Part shown: positions 9,486 through 18,067 of the stretch, one piece after another
Layout of the letters: each line of letters starts with the position of its first letter
Position numbering within the stretch: the stretch's first letter is position 1
DNA from: Thalassotalea insulae
GTDB taxonomy: Bacteria; Pseudomonadota; Gammaproteobacteria; Enterobacterales; Alteromonadaceae
Length of the DNA: 64,000 nt
Assembly (NCBI RefSeq): GCF_030161395.1
Contig: NZ_BSST01000001.1
Coordinates: 1,736,001-1,800,000, forward strand
Reading direction: 5' to 3'
Program-made: the position numbers and the translations under genes
Notes under the pieces: model-generated
What the model was told of the DNA's origin: nothing
Database searches by the model: none
What the model saw: the letters and a program-made list of their open reading frames with translations, nothing else

Positions 9486-10346
9486 ATGAGTGAAATCAAC
9501 CAATATATCTTAACCTGGCAATGTCCAGACACCACTGGCGTACTGGCCAAAGTCACACAAAATTTATTCGAACACGGTGCCTTTGTTACCGAAACTGCAC
9601 AATATAGTGACCCTTATAGCGAAACTTTCTTTTCGCGTATTGCCTTTGATGATCGTAATATGACAGTAGCTGCCGATGAGTTTGCCCAAGGCATTGATGA
9701 ACTCGCTGCGCCACTAAATATGCAATATCGCTTAAGGGAAAAAAATCATTTTCCCAACATTGTGCTGGCGGTTTCAAAATATGATCACTGCTTGGTGTCA
9801 CTATTGACCAAATGGAAGGCAGGAGCGCTCCCCGCCAATATTGTCGCCGTGGTTTCTAACCATCAAGACTGTCAGTCATTAGTTGAGTGGCATAACATTC
9901 CATTTCATTATTTACCGGTCACGCAAGATAACAAGCCAGAGCAAGAAGCGGCCATTTTAGCGATAATGGAAAACACTGCTGCTGATTTATTAGTACTTGC
10001 TCGCTATATGCAAATCTTATCAGATGATATGTGTCAACAATTACGTGGCAGGGCGATCAATATTCATCACTCGTTTTTACCTAGTTTCAAAGGGGCGCGA
10101 CCTTACCATCAAGCTCATCAGCGCGGCGTAAAAGTAATAGGAGCAACCGCTCATTATGTCACCGCCGATCTTGATGAAGGACCGATCATTGTCCAGGAAG
10201 TTAAACCGATCAATCATACTTACACCATAGAACAAATGGTGCACCTCGGCCACGATCTTGAAGCGACAGCGCTCAGTCACGCAGTGAAAATGCATGTTGA
10301 ACAGCGTATCTGCTTAAACGGCGATAAAACCGTTATTCTTGCTTAA
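9486..10346 (+). CDS. purU: Formyltetrahydrofolate deformylase PurU
   Basis: Hydrolyses 10-formyltetrahydrofolate to tetrahydrofolate and formate, balancing the one-carbon pool and feeding formate to PurT. The 286-residue protein has an N-terminal ACT domain (about 6-80, starting ILTWQCPDTTGVLAKV), which in this family senses glycine and methionine. A formyltransferase domain (about 88-280) follows, with the catalytic Asn-His pair in INIHHSFLPSFKGARPY and the Asp in TADLDEGPI. Length and motifs are standard. Cytosolic. It ends 73 bases before the M61 peptidase gene, and a long hairpin occupies that gap. Confidence 0.96.
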   Translation: MSEINQYILTWQCPDTTGVLAKVTQNLFEHGAFVTETAQYSDPYSETFFSRIAFDDRNMTVAADEFAQGIDELAAPLNMQYRLREKNHFPNIVLAVSKYDHCLVSLLTKWKAGALPANIVAVVSNHQDCQSLVEWHNIPFHYLPVTQDNKPEQEAAILAIMENTAADLLVLARYMQILSDDMCQQLRGRAINIHHSFLPSFKGARPYHQAHQRGVKVIGATAHYVTADLDEGPIIVQEVKPINHTYTIEQMVHLGHDLEATALSHAVKMHVEQRICLNGDKTVILA

Positions 10347-10362
10347 AGCACAAGACGCCTGA

Positions 10363-10414
10363 TCAGATTTTCGCTAACATTAACTTCATCTTCTATTGTT
10401 AGCGAAAAATCTGA
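10363..10414. promoter_or_regulatory. Long inverted repeat ending at the M61 peptidase start
   Basis: TCAGATTTTCGCTAACA (10363-10379) is complementary to TGTTAGCGAAAAATCTGA (10397-10414) with one bulged A; the loop is 17 bases. The right arm ends 5 bases before the ATG at 10420, where a ribosome binding site should lie, and no T-run follows. It is either a weak terminator for purU or a structure that hides the initiation region of the next gene. Confidence 0.6.
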
Positions 10415-10419
10415 CCCTT

Positions 10420-12201
10420 ATGACAATTCATTATCAAATAAAACCCAGTAACTTAAATAGCCATCTATTTGAAGTAAGTATTCACTTTCAAACGATAAAA
10501 GATAAAGAATACACTTTGTCATTACCTGCCTGGTTGCCCGGCAGTTATATGATCCGAGATTTTGCTAAAAACATCATCAGCATAACGGCACAATCCAATT
10601 CACAGCAAGCGATCGAAATCACGCCTCTGGATAAACAAAGCTGGCAATTAATAGCCACTGATAATGTAGTCGAAATAAAATATCAGGTTTTTGCCTTTGA
10701 TCTGTCGGTACGCACCGCCTATTTAGATAGTCAGCGTGGCTTTTTTAATGGCAGTTCCTGCTTTTTAGCCATTAATGAGTTAACGACCATGCCATGCAAA
10801 TTAACGATAATACCAGCTGATTCTATTCATCACTGGCGAGTTGCTACCGGTATGCCGCGTGCCAAATCAACGGAAAAATATCAATTTGGTGACTATCTCG
10901 CTCAGGATTATGCTCAGCTTATTGATTGTCCAGTAGCTCTGGGCGACTTTGACAGCTTTGAATTTGAAGTAGAAGGGGTGACGCATCATATGGTGTTCAC
11001 CAGTGAGCATTATGGTGACCGTGAGCGAATCGTCCGCGATGTCAGTAAGCTTTGCCAGCATCATATCAGTTTATTTGGCGAAGCACCGTTTAGCGAATAT
11101 TGGTTTATTACTCATCTACTCGCTAAAGGTTTTGGCGGCTTGGAGCATAAGAATTCTACAATATTGCAAGCCAGCCGCTTTGATTTACCTAACCCAAATA
11201 AACCTGAGCAGCTAACTGATGAATACAAAACCTTTTTGTCATTATGCTCACATGAATATTTTCATGCCTGGAATGTCTGCCGCATTAAGCCAAAAGCCTT
11301 TGTTCCTTACCAGCTAGCACAAGAGTCTTATACTGAACAGCTGTGGGCTTATGAAGGTATTACGTCCTATTACGATGACTTCTCGCTGTACCGGGCTGGC
11401 ATCATCAGTTTTAGTGATTATTTACAATTACTGGCGAAAACCGCAACCCGGGTATATCGCGGCAAAGGCGAACTAAAACAGAGCGTGTTGGAGTCGAGCT
11501 TTTATACTTGGACCAAGTTTTACCAACAAGGACCTGATGCGGTTAACAATATCGTTAGTTATTACACTAAAGGAGCATTAATCGCATTATGGCTCGACTT
11601 AACAATTCGCAGTAAATCACAGGGGCAATATAGTTTAGATAACCTAATGCGTGAATTATGGATGCATTTTGGCCGCCCAGGCATAGGCACCGAACAACAA
11701 GATTTTATCAATATTGCCAATATATTATGCGGTGAAGACATCGGCGATGCGCTGACAGAGTTATTACAAAGTGCACAACGTATTGAGCTAGCACCATTAT
11801 TGGCACAAGTAGGAGTCAGCTTTACCCCATGCAAATTCAAACTATTAAATAATTTGGAAACCACAGAAAGCGAAGACTACTGCCCTTATCTCGGTGCCCA
11901 ATACACTACTCAACCGCTTGGCGTTAAAATAAGTCAGGTGAGTGAAGATTCGCCAGCGACTATTGCAGGACTTGCAGTTAATGATGTTTTAGTTGCGGTC
12001 AACGGCCTTAAAATCACCGACAAGTCATTGCAAAGCCTGGCTGAGCACTTAACCGCAACCACTAAGGTTAGTTGTCATTATTTCAGAGATGATCAGTTAA
12101 TCATCAGTGAACTGGCATTTACTGATTCACCGCTAGCTGCAATAACGCTAACGGAACAAGATGCTAAGCTCAGTGAAAACTGGCGAAAAATCATCTCTTA
12201 A
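10420..12201 (+). CDS. M61 family aminopeptidase with C-terminal PDZ domain
   Basis: Zinc aminopeptidase of family M61 (glycyl aminopeptidase type). It has an N-terminal beta domain (HYQIKPSNLNSHLFEVSIHF), a catalytic domain with the zinc motif HEYFHAWNV, a second acidic ligand in QLWAYEGITSYYDD, and a PDZ-like domain near the C-terminus (about 480-570: GVKISQVSEDSPATIAGLAVNDVLVAVNG). There is no signal peptide, so it probably acts in the cytosol. I chose the ATG at 10420; an upstream TTG (10396) would place the start inside the right arm of the hairpin and adds eight residues unlike the family. The resulting length of 593 residues is normal. Confidence 0.92.
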   Translation: MTIHYQIKPSNLNSHLFEVSIHFQTIKDKEYTLSLPAWLPGSYMIRDFAKNIISITAQSNSQQAIEITPLDKQSWQLIATDNVVEIKYQVFAFDLSVRTAYLDSQRGFFNGSSCFLAINELTTMPCKLTIIPADSIHHWRVATGMPRAKSTEKYQFGDYLAQDYAQLIDCPVALGDFDSFEFEVEGVTHHMVFTSEHYGDRERIVRDVSKLCQHHISLFGEAPFSEYWFITHLLAKGFGGLEHKNSTILQASRFDLPNPNKPEQLTDEYKTFLSLCSHEYFHAWNVCRIKPKAFVPYQLAQESYTEQLWAYEGITSYYDDFSLYRAGIISFSDYLQLLAKTATRVYRGKGELKQSVLESSFYTWTKFYQQGPDAVNNIVSYYTKGALIALWLDLTIRSKSQGQYSLDNLMRELWMHFGRPGIGTEQQDFINIANILCGEDIGDALTELLQSAQRIELAPLLAQVGVSFTPCKFKLLNNLETTESEDYCPYLGAQYTTQPLGVKISQVSEDSPATIAGLAVNDVLVAVNGLKITDKSLQSLAEHLTATTKVSCHYFRDDQLIISELAFTDSPLAAITLTEQDAKLSENWRKIIS

Positions 12202-12269
12202 CCACTTGATATAGAGACTAATATACAAAGATTGTAAACTTTAACTAACAATTCTTTTGGTCTCAGGCT

Positions 12270-12301
12270 AGAGATTTAGTAACAAAAGTTACTAAATCTC
12301 T
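12270..12301. promoter_or_regulatory. Perfect 14-bp hairpin between M61 peptidase and VOC gene
   Basis: AGAGATTTAGTAAC (12270-12283) and GTTACTAAATCTCT (12288-12301) are perfect complements around a 4-base AAAA loop. There is no T-run after it, so it does not look like a standard terminator. It lies 53 bases upstream of the VOC gene start and could be an operator or a 5' leader structure. Confidence 0.55.
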
Positions 12302-12354
12302 GCACTTTACTGTACTATGCTGCTATCTAATGCTAAACAAAAGAAGCCGCTATT

Positions 12355-12885
12355 ATGATTAAAATTGAGAAAGTACATCACGTCGCTTATCGCTGTAAAG
12401 ACGCTAAAGAAACCGTTGAGTGGTATAAAGATAAATTGAATATGGACCTAGTGTTGGCAATCGCAGAAAATGAAGTGCCATCAACTAAAGCACCAGATCC
12501 TTATATGCATATCTTCCTTGATGCAGGTATGGGCAACGTTTTAGCCTTCTTTGAATTACCTAACTCTGATGACATGGGGCGTGATGAAAATACTCCAGCT
12601 TGGGTGCAACATTTAGCGTTAAAAGTCGCTGATTTTGATGCCTTAGTTGCCGCGAAGGAATCTTTAGAAAGTAAAGGCGTCGATGTTTTAGGTCCGGTTA
12701 ACCATGGAGTGTTTAAATCAATCTACTTCTTTGATCCAAGCGGTCATCGCTTAGAGCTAGCTGCTGATATTGGCACACCAGAGCAATATAAACAGCTTAA
12801 CGAAGTCGCACCTGCAATGATTGAAGAGTGGGCGGTAACAAAACGAGCACCAAAACACGCTGCCTGGTTACACGAGCAAGACTAG
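12355..12885 (+). CDS. VOC-family (glyoxalase/bleomycin resistance/dioxygenase) metalloprotein
   Basis: A 176-residue protein of the vicinal oxygen chelate superfamily. The fold opens with KVHHVAYRCKDAKETVEWY and closes with the second half-site GVFKSIYFFDPSGHRLELA. His9 or His10, a mid-protein His (VQHLALKV) and the C-terminal Glu of LELA are the likely metal ligands, as in ring-cleaving dioxygenases and glyoxalases. The substrate is unknown. A single-gene transcription unit: it has a hairpin in the leader and a strong terminator 26 bases after its stop. Confidence 0.8.
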   Translation: MIKIEKVHHVAYRCKDAKETVEWYKDKLNMDLVLAIAENEVPSTKAPDPYMHIFLDAGMGNVLAFFELPNSDDMGRDENTPAWVQHLALKVADFDALVAAKESLESKGVDVLGPVNHGVFKSIYFFDPSGHRLELAADIGTPEQYKQLNEVAPAMIEEWAVTKRAPKHAAWLHEQD

Positions 12886-12910
12886 CACTAACAGTTTCGC
12901 GTTAACAGAA

Positions 12911-12941
12911 AAGCCTGCTGATTGGCAGCAGGCTTTTTTTT
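12911..12941 (+). terminator. Rho-independent terminator after the VOC gene
   Basis: AAGCCTGCTG (12911-12920) pairs perfectly with CAGCAGGCTT (12926-12935) around a 5-base loop and is followed by an eight-T run ending at 12941. Classic intrinsic terminator. Confidence 0.92.
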
Positions 12942-13030
12942 GCGTGATATAAATTGAGCCGATAGGAAATTTGCTTTTTTAGTGACATAATATTTTATCA
13001 AACTTACTCTTTTAGTTAATAAAAATTACC

Positions 13031-13492
13031 ATGCGTTGCTTAGAACTGAAAATTCCTCCGGTGTTGTTAGTGATATTGTCTGCTTTATTGATGTGGTTAA
13101 GCCAGCCTTATTTTCCTCTCTATCCATTAAGTTTCACCATGCGAATAACTGTGTTTTTGTTGATGCTAGCAACGGGATTTGTAATAGCCCTAATCGGGGT
13201 TTTAGCGTTTAAAAAAGCACAGACCACAGTAAACCCGATAAAACCAGAAACCAGCAGTGCATTAGTGAATATAGGTATTTATAAAATTACCCGTAACCCT
13301 ATGTATGTTGGTATGGCGTTAGCGTTAATTGGCTGGGCATTTTTCCTCGGTAACCCAATTTCATTAGTTTTTGTAGTGGCATTTGTACTCTATATGACCT
13401 ATTTTCAAATTAAGCCGGAAGAAAAAATGCTGACCAAACTCTTTCAACAACAATATATTGATTATTGCAAACAGGTAAAGCGCTGGATATGA
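13031..13492 (+). CDS. Isoprenylcysteine carboxyl methyltransferase-like membrane protein
   Basis: A 153-residue integral membrane protein with about four hydrophobic helices (LVILSALLMWL, FLLMLATGFVIALIGVLAF, and two later ones). It has the family signature YKITRNPMYVGMALALIGW followed by a late E-E motif (KPEEKMLTKLF), which together bind S-adenosylmethionine in ICMT/PEMT-type enzymes. Bacterial members mostly have unknown substrates; some methylate lipids. Its TGA stop overlaps the ATG of the WD40 lipoprotein gene (ATGA), so the two are translationally coupled. Confidence 0.82.
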   Translation: MRCLELKIPPVLLVILSALLMWLSQPYFPLYPLSFTMRITVFLLMLATGFVIALIGVLAFKKAQTTVNPIKPETSSALVNIGIYKITRNPMYVGMALALIGWAFFLGNPISLVFVVAFVLYMTYFQIKPEEKMLTKLFQQQYIDYCKQVKRWI

Positions 13493-14478
13493 ACAAGATC
13501 ATAAAAAAATTCAGCATTTTCAGCCTATTACTATTGATAACTGCCTGCTCAGAAAACGATATTTATACTTCACCAGCCACACTGGAACAACACTACAGCG
13601 ACAAGGTGCTCAAGGCAGCTGCTATCTCTGATGATGGTAGTTACAGCTTGCTCAGTACCGGTAAGCAGGTGTGTTTATGGCAAAATAAAAATAATGCAAA
13701 AGTATTTCCATGTTTGAAAGGACTGGAAGCGCAAATGATTGAACTGGTCGGCATCTCAACAAGCAATCAGTATTTCTATACTTCAAACCGAATAAATGTC
13801 CATTTATATGACTTAGTAACAGGTCGCCTGATCACCGTCTGGAGTGCTGGTGACAATATTATTAACGATATTGCGATGTCGGCAAATGAACGTAAATTAA
13901 TCTTTGGTTTTCGTAGCGGCCAGGCCAGTGTTGTCGCTGTAAAAAGTAATGAGATCACCACCTTTAAACCACATCGCTTAGATATTAATAGCGTTAGCAT
14001 TTCAGATGACGGCGACAAAGCCTTTACTGGTTCAAGCGATAAAACCGCCATGCTCTGGGATACCCAAACGGGTAAAGTGATTCATAGCTTTGATCATCAC
14101 TCCAGAGTCAATCATGTCACCATGAGTGGTGATGGCAAAGTAGGCTTTTCTCTAGACGCAGTTAAAGACAGATCTTTCTGGCTGTTAAAAATAGGTAAAC
14201 CCTTCGCCGAGCTTAACAGTCACATTAAGTTTATAGAATTTAATGACTCGCAATTTTCTAGCAATAACTTATGGCTGGCCAGTGCATCACCAAAACAAAA
14301 ACTGCGCTTATGGCAAGTAAAAACAGGAAAACTCAGTGCTCAGTGGTTAACATTTAAAAATAAAAACCGTAACCGTGCATCGGTGATCACATTAAAATTT
14401 ATCAACAATACTACGCTAGCCACTATCACCAGCGATGGTGTCTATCAAACGTGGGATCTGCCTCCTGAAATTAGCTAA
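13489..14478 (+). CDS. WD40-repeat lipoprotein
   Basis: A 329-residue exported lipoprotein. The start at 13489 gives MNKIIKKFSIFSLLLLITAC, a clean signal peptide with lipobox LITAC and lipidated Cys20. The rest is a WD40/quinoprotein-like beta-propeller; one unit reads KPHRLDINSVSISDDGDKAFTG followed by SDKTAMLWDTQTGKV. Such propellers act as protein-docking platforms. The residues after Cys20 (SEND) include no Asp at +2, so outer-membrane sorting is plausible. It is coupled by a 4-base overlap to the ICMT-like methyltransferase gene, which suggests a joint envelope role, but the partner is not known. Confidence 0.85.
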   Translation: MNKIIKKFSIFSLLLLITACSENDIYTSPATLEQHYSDKVLKAAAISDDGSYSLLSTGKQVCLWQNKNNAKVFPCLKGLEAQMIELVGISTSNQYFYTSNRINVHLYDLVTGRLITVWSAGDNIINDIAMSANERKLIFGFRSGQASVVAVKSNEITTFKPHRLDINSVSISDDGDKAFTGSSDKTAMLWDTQTGKVIHSFDHHSRVNHVTMSGDGKVGFSLDAVKDRSFWLLKIGKPFAELNSHIKFIEFNDSQFSSNNLWLASASPKQKLRLWQVKTGKLSAQWLTFKNKNRNRASVITLKFINNTTLATITSDGVYQTWDLPPEIS

Positions 14479-14504
14479 ATAAGTAAAAGTCAGTAATGGT
14501 TCAA

Positions 14505-15383
14505 CTATGAGCTAGTCTTATAAATCACACGTTCAATATCGCGTTCACTATTAAGCAACATCTGACAATCAACTTTTGTCGGTAACTGTTGCAAGCAGGT
14601 CATGGTCAATCGTTGAAAATGCTGAATAAAATGACCAATCTCAGCCTCAGACATAATTTTATGTTCAGCTAGCTTATTTTGACGAGCGAGTTTCTGCTCC
14701 TGCTCTAAGCGCCATTGATAAACACAGGTAAACGACGGTGCTTTTAATAACAACCAATAATCAAATAACGAGTACAAAGGCTGATAATCACACGCCAGCA
14801 CCTCATTAGAGTAGCTCCGCCAGCGCGCCTTTGGATCCTGCTTTTGCTCAAGTTCATTAACTGGAAGATGCAAACTACTCGGTTCGACAGACACAGCTCC
14901 TAGACACCAACCTTCAACTATCACCAAATCTGCTGGTTCACTAATATAAGACCAGTTAGTAATATGCTCAGGTTCGTCGGTGGCTTTATTAAAACGTGGT
15001 AGGCAAAAATTCGTTTCTCCTTGTTTCAATTTATTTAATACCTGCTGAAGTAATTGGACATTGTGAGTGCCTGGCACGCCACGAGTGGCAAATAGCGGAT
15101 GTACCTTAAGTGCCAACTGTTTTCTTTGCTCACTCGATAAATAAAAATCATCGAGCGACAATACGGCTACGTTAAGCTGGCATTGCTCTCTTAAATAGCT
15201 TGCTAGATAATCAGCCAAGGTTGACTTACCACTGCCCTGACAGCCATTTATCGCGACAAAATAGGGTTGTTGACAATGCTCCACCTGTTGAGTAATACGA
15301 TGAGCTAAAGGCAGATAGTATTGTTCTGCCACAGTAGCAAAACTGGCAGAAAGTTGATGGCGGCGAATAAAGTCATTGAACAT
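14505..15383 (-). CDS. D-glycerate 3-kinase-like P-loop kinase
   Basis: A 292-residue cytosolic P-loop kinase related to plant-type D-glycerate 3-kinase and uridine/pantothenate kinases. The Walker A motif is at 47-55 (GCQGSGKST). The conserved SLDDFYLS, HPLFATRGVPGTHN and VIVEGWCLG segments follow, in the order usual for GLYK-like proteins. It would transfer the ATP gamma-phosphate to a small hydroxylated acid, most likely glycerate, giving 3-phosphoglycerate. It lies convergent to the WD40 lipoprotein gene, and the exported protein gene at 15435-16142 precedes it on the same strand 51 bases away. Confidence 0.75.
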   Translation of the reverse strand: MFNDFIRRHQLSASFATVAEQYYLPLAHRITQQVEHCQQPYFVAINGCQGSGKSTLADYLASYLREQCQLNVAVLSLDDFYLSSEQRKQLALKVHPLFATRGVPGTHNVQLLQQVLNKLKQGETNFCLPRFNKATDEPEHITNWSYISEPADLVIVEGWCLGAVSVEPSSLHLPVNELEQKQDPKARWRSYSNEVLACDYQPLYSLFDYWLLLKAPSFTCVYQWRLEQEQKLARQNKLAEHKIMSEAEIGHFIQHFQRLTMTCLQQLPTKVDCQMLLNSERDIERVIYKTSS

Positions 15384-15434
15384 AAGGTATCCCTAATCAC
15401 TACCTACTAGCATAACAAGTCTGATAGCAGTTAA

Positions 15435-16142
15435 CTAATGACGATGTTGCTCAAGCTCAGTATGTTTGATTAACTGTTGAGTAAACCCCTGAGTGATCAT
15501 TTTGGCGAAAAACGGGTCTGCTTCATTGTCGCCAATATCAGCAAAATCAGTGCTTTGATAGTTACTAATAGGTGCGATAAATATCTTTACTTTTTCTGAT
15601 CCAGTTTCAATATTAGTCAATTGCCAGCTTTCGATTAATTGGCCATTATCACTCACTTCAAAACGTTCAATTAGCTGTTGATTAGGTAACCAACGTAAGT
15701 TGTAACTTGTATCTTGAAATTGCCATTGTCTATGTTCAACTAGCTGGCATCCATTGCCAGTTTGTTTACTGACAGGCATCTTATCAAGCAGTTGCGGCGA
15801 GAGCAGTTGCCATTTTTTTTGCCAAAAATCTGAGCCAAGCAAATTACCTTTAATATCTTCTGCTTGGTATTCAATCGCTCGTTGCTCAGCCGGAAAAAAG
15901 CGAGTTAACATTAATTTATCGTTTGGCAGTTTCAGCCACATATCACCATATTGTTGACCGGAAAATAACTGGATCAGCTGATTATCCTGACGCACCAAAG
16001 TCTGATCTAATGTTTTTGTTTGGTTAGCCTGATGCTGGTCAATACGGTAATGGGCAATAAGATGATTTTGGTCACAATCAGCTTGAGGTGCTGCATGTGC
16101 TAATGCGCCAAAGCATAGGAACAGTAAAATTATTTTCTTCAT
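15435..16142 (-). CDS. Exported protein of unknown function
   Basis: A 235-residue protein with an evident signal peptide (MKKIILLFLCFGALAHAA) followed by a soluble, Gln-rich domain with two cysteines (Cys23 and Cys142) that could form a disulphide. I do not recognise the family. The ATG (16142) lies only 9 bases after the T-run of the terminator that closes the alkaline phosphatase operon, and no Shine-Dalgarno sequence precedes it, so translation may depend on read-through or be leaderless. It precedes the glycerate-kinase-like gene on the same strand, 51 bases away. Confidence 0.7.
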   Translation of the reverse strand: MKKIILLFLCFGALAHAAPQADCDQNHLIAHYRIDQHQANQTKTLDQTLVRQDNQLIQLFSGQQYGDMWLKLPNDKLMLTRFFPAEQRAIEYQAEDIKGNLLGSDFWQKKWQLLSPQLLDKMPVSKQTGNGCQLVEHRQWQFQDTSYNLRWLPNQQLIERFEVSDNGQLIESWQLTNIETGSEKVKIFIAPISNYQSTDFADIGDNEADPFFAKMITQGFTQQLIKHTELEQHRH

Positions 16143-16151
16143 GTTATTAAT

Positions 16152-16191
16152 AAAAAAGGTTGGTATACGTATCGCTACTTATACCAACCTT
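16152..16191 (-). terminator. Rho-independent terminator of the alkaline phosphatase operon
   Basis: On the minus strand a perfect 12-bp stem, AAGGTTGGTATA with TATACCAACCTT (16156-16167 with 16180-16191), is followed by a six-T run (complement of 16152-16157). It lies 50 bases after the alkaline phosphatase stop codon and directly abuts the start of the next gene. Confidence 0.8.
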
Positions 16192-16241
16192 AGATGACAG
16201 TTTTATGGAATATAGTATCTAGATTTTTAGTCTATTGTAGA

Positions 16242-18056
16242 TTATTCCGCTGCCGCTTCTGCTTTAAGTACTAAACTTGCCGCATGGTCCATAATATGGA
16301 AAATTAAGCTTTGTTCATTAGTACCCGTCACCAAATGCGCCCCTGGTCCGATAGCATAAACACCAACATCTTCACCAGCATGCGTTTCAGATCCCATAGG
16401 CACTAATGCTTCCTGATGATAACCAGAAGTTGTAGTATCAACGGAAGTTAAGTCTTGACGTTCAGTCACTGCAGCATCGTTATAAGATGCGTCACCATTA
16501 GTTTCATTACCTAAATTTCTGAAACCTAATCCGTTAGTGTAACCTAAGGTAGTATATGGCATACCGTCAGCCGCTAATGCCGGTTCGTCACTACCAATAC
16601 TTACCACTTTACCTAAAATAGGGTTACCGCGTTTTGGGTAACCCGCAATAGTAAATACATGGCTGTGATCAGCAGTAACAATAATTAAGGTTTCATCCGG
16701 GTCAGTTGAATCTACCGCTGCTTGTACTGCTTTAGCAAACTCAACCGCATCTGTTAAGGCATTATAGGCACTTCCTGCATGATGACCATGGTCAATACGA
16801 CCTGCTTCCACCATCAAGAAATAACCTTTACTGTTGTTGTCTAAGACATCAATCGCTTTATCCGTCATTTCACTTAAGCTCGGCTCACCGACTAAGTCGT
16901 TTTGACGGTCTGCTTCATAATGCATATGTGACTCATTAAATAGACCAAATACCCGCTCAGTGCTGTCACCAGATATTGCATTAAAACCAGCACTGTCAAC
17001 GATGTAATTACCTGTTGGATATTGTGCTTGCCATTCAGCGGTTAAGTCGCGACCGTCAGTACGATCACCTTCGATAGCACTAGAAGCATCTGCGCTATTA
17101 AACGCCGCATCTTTTGGTAAGAAATGACGACGACCTCCACCGAAGACCACTTCGATACCGTCAACATTAACACCAGCAAACTTCGTTTCTAGGTTAGCTT
17201 CAAAATTGACTAACTGAGAAGCAATATCTTCACAGCCTGCGGCGACTTCTGATGCTGGCATATCGGAGATATCTTCCCAGTTACGGTCAGCTGATTTTGC
17301 ATAAGTAGCAGCGGGTGTTGCATGGGTGATACGTGCGGTTGAAACAACCCCGGTTGATTTTCCGGCAATTTCAGCCAGTTCCAGTGCAGTCACCAATTCA
17401 TTTCCGGCAACCGTTGAACATTTGCCCCGTTCTACCCCTTCTCCAACACCAATCACACCAACATCAGTTTTTACCCCTGACATCATCGCGGTCATCGTAC
17501 CGGCCGAATCTGGCGTTTGACCATCAACGTTGTAAGTTTTAGCAAAACCTGAATATGGGAATTTATCAAAGCTTAATTGATGTTCTTCCCCCATTTTACC
17601 CAGTTGCTGACCTTCAAAAATACGGGCTGCGGTTACCGTAGATACGCCCATACCGTCACCAACAAATAAGATCACATTTTTCGCTTTACCCGCAGCATTA
17701 ACAATGGCATCAGTATTAAGCGCAGCTTTAGCCACCTGACGCTTACCTTGGCTAAACCAAGCATTGTTAACCGTTGCACTCACCCCTTCGCCTGATGCTT
17801 GATTTAATGCCGGCGAGCAAACATATTCAGTAGTGGTGACTTCATCATCATCTAATAGCGCATTGCCATTTACATCTAACCCTGAATCAATTTGTACACC
17901 TGAATTTGCGCAATGTGCGTTACCAACCGTTAATACCGTTTGATTAACTAAACTATTAACACCATTGCTGCCAATTGTGCCATCTTTTCCGTCATCTCCA
18001 TCACAAGCTGTAAGAGCAACTAACATAGATAATGAGAGTAATTTTAATGATTTCAT
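16242..18056 (-). CDS. Alkaline phosphatase, lipoprotein form with N-terminal extension
   Basis: A 604-residue PhoA-superfamily metallo-phosphomonoesterase. It is a lipoprotein: MKSLKLLSLSMLVALTAC with lipidated Cys18, followed by a collagen-like DGDDGKDG stretch. A small module bounded by Cys49 and Cys80 follows and contains a calcium-loop-like pattern (DVNGNALLDDDE). The catalytic part has Asp134 in FVGDGMG, nucleophile Ser184 in TPDSAGTMTAMMSG, and His metal ligands in RIDHGHHAG, TADHSH and ETHAGED. It releases phosphate from organic esters at the cell surface. It is 11 bases downstream of a second alkaline phosphatase and over most of its length nearly identical to it, so the pair arose by tandem duplication. 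Regulated by phosphate through the PhoB sites at 19748-19809. Confidence 0.95.
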   Translation of the reverse strand: MKSLKLLSLSMLVALTACDGDDGKDGTIGSNGVNSLVNQTVLTVGNAHCANSGVQIDSGLDVNGNALLDDDEVTTTEYVCSPALNQASGEGVSATVNNAWFSQGKRQVAKAALNTDAIVNAAGKAKNVILFVGDGMGVSTVTAARIFEGQQLGKMGEEHQLSFDKFPYSGFAKTYNVDGQTPDSAGTMTAMMSGVKTDVGVIGVGEGVERGKCSTVAGNELVTALELAEIAGKSTGVVSTARITHATPAATYAKSADRNWEDISDMPASEVAAGCEDIASQLVNFEANLETKFAGVNVDGIEVVFGGGRRHFLPKDAAFNSADASSAIEGDRTDGRDLTAEWQAQYPTGNYIVDSAGFNAISGDSTERVFGLFNESHMHYEADRQNDLVGEPSLSEMTDKAIDVLDNNSKGYFLMVEAGRIDHGHHAGSAYNALTDAVEFAKAVQAAVDSTDPDETLIIVTADHSHVFTIAGYPKRGNPILGKVVSIGSDEPALAADGMPYTTLGYTNGLGFRNLGNETNGDASYNDAAVTERQDLTSVDTTTSGYHQEALVPMGSETHAGEDVGVYAIGPGAHLVTGTNEQSLIFHIMDHAASLVLKAEAAAE

Positions 18057-18067
18057 TGTTTGCCCCT

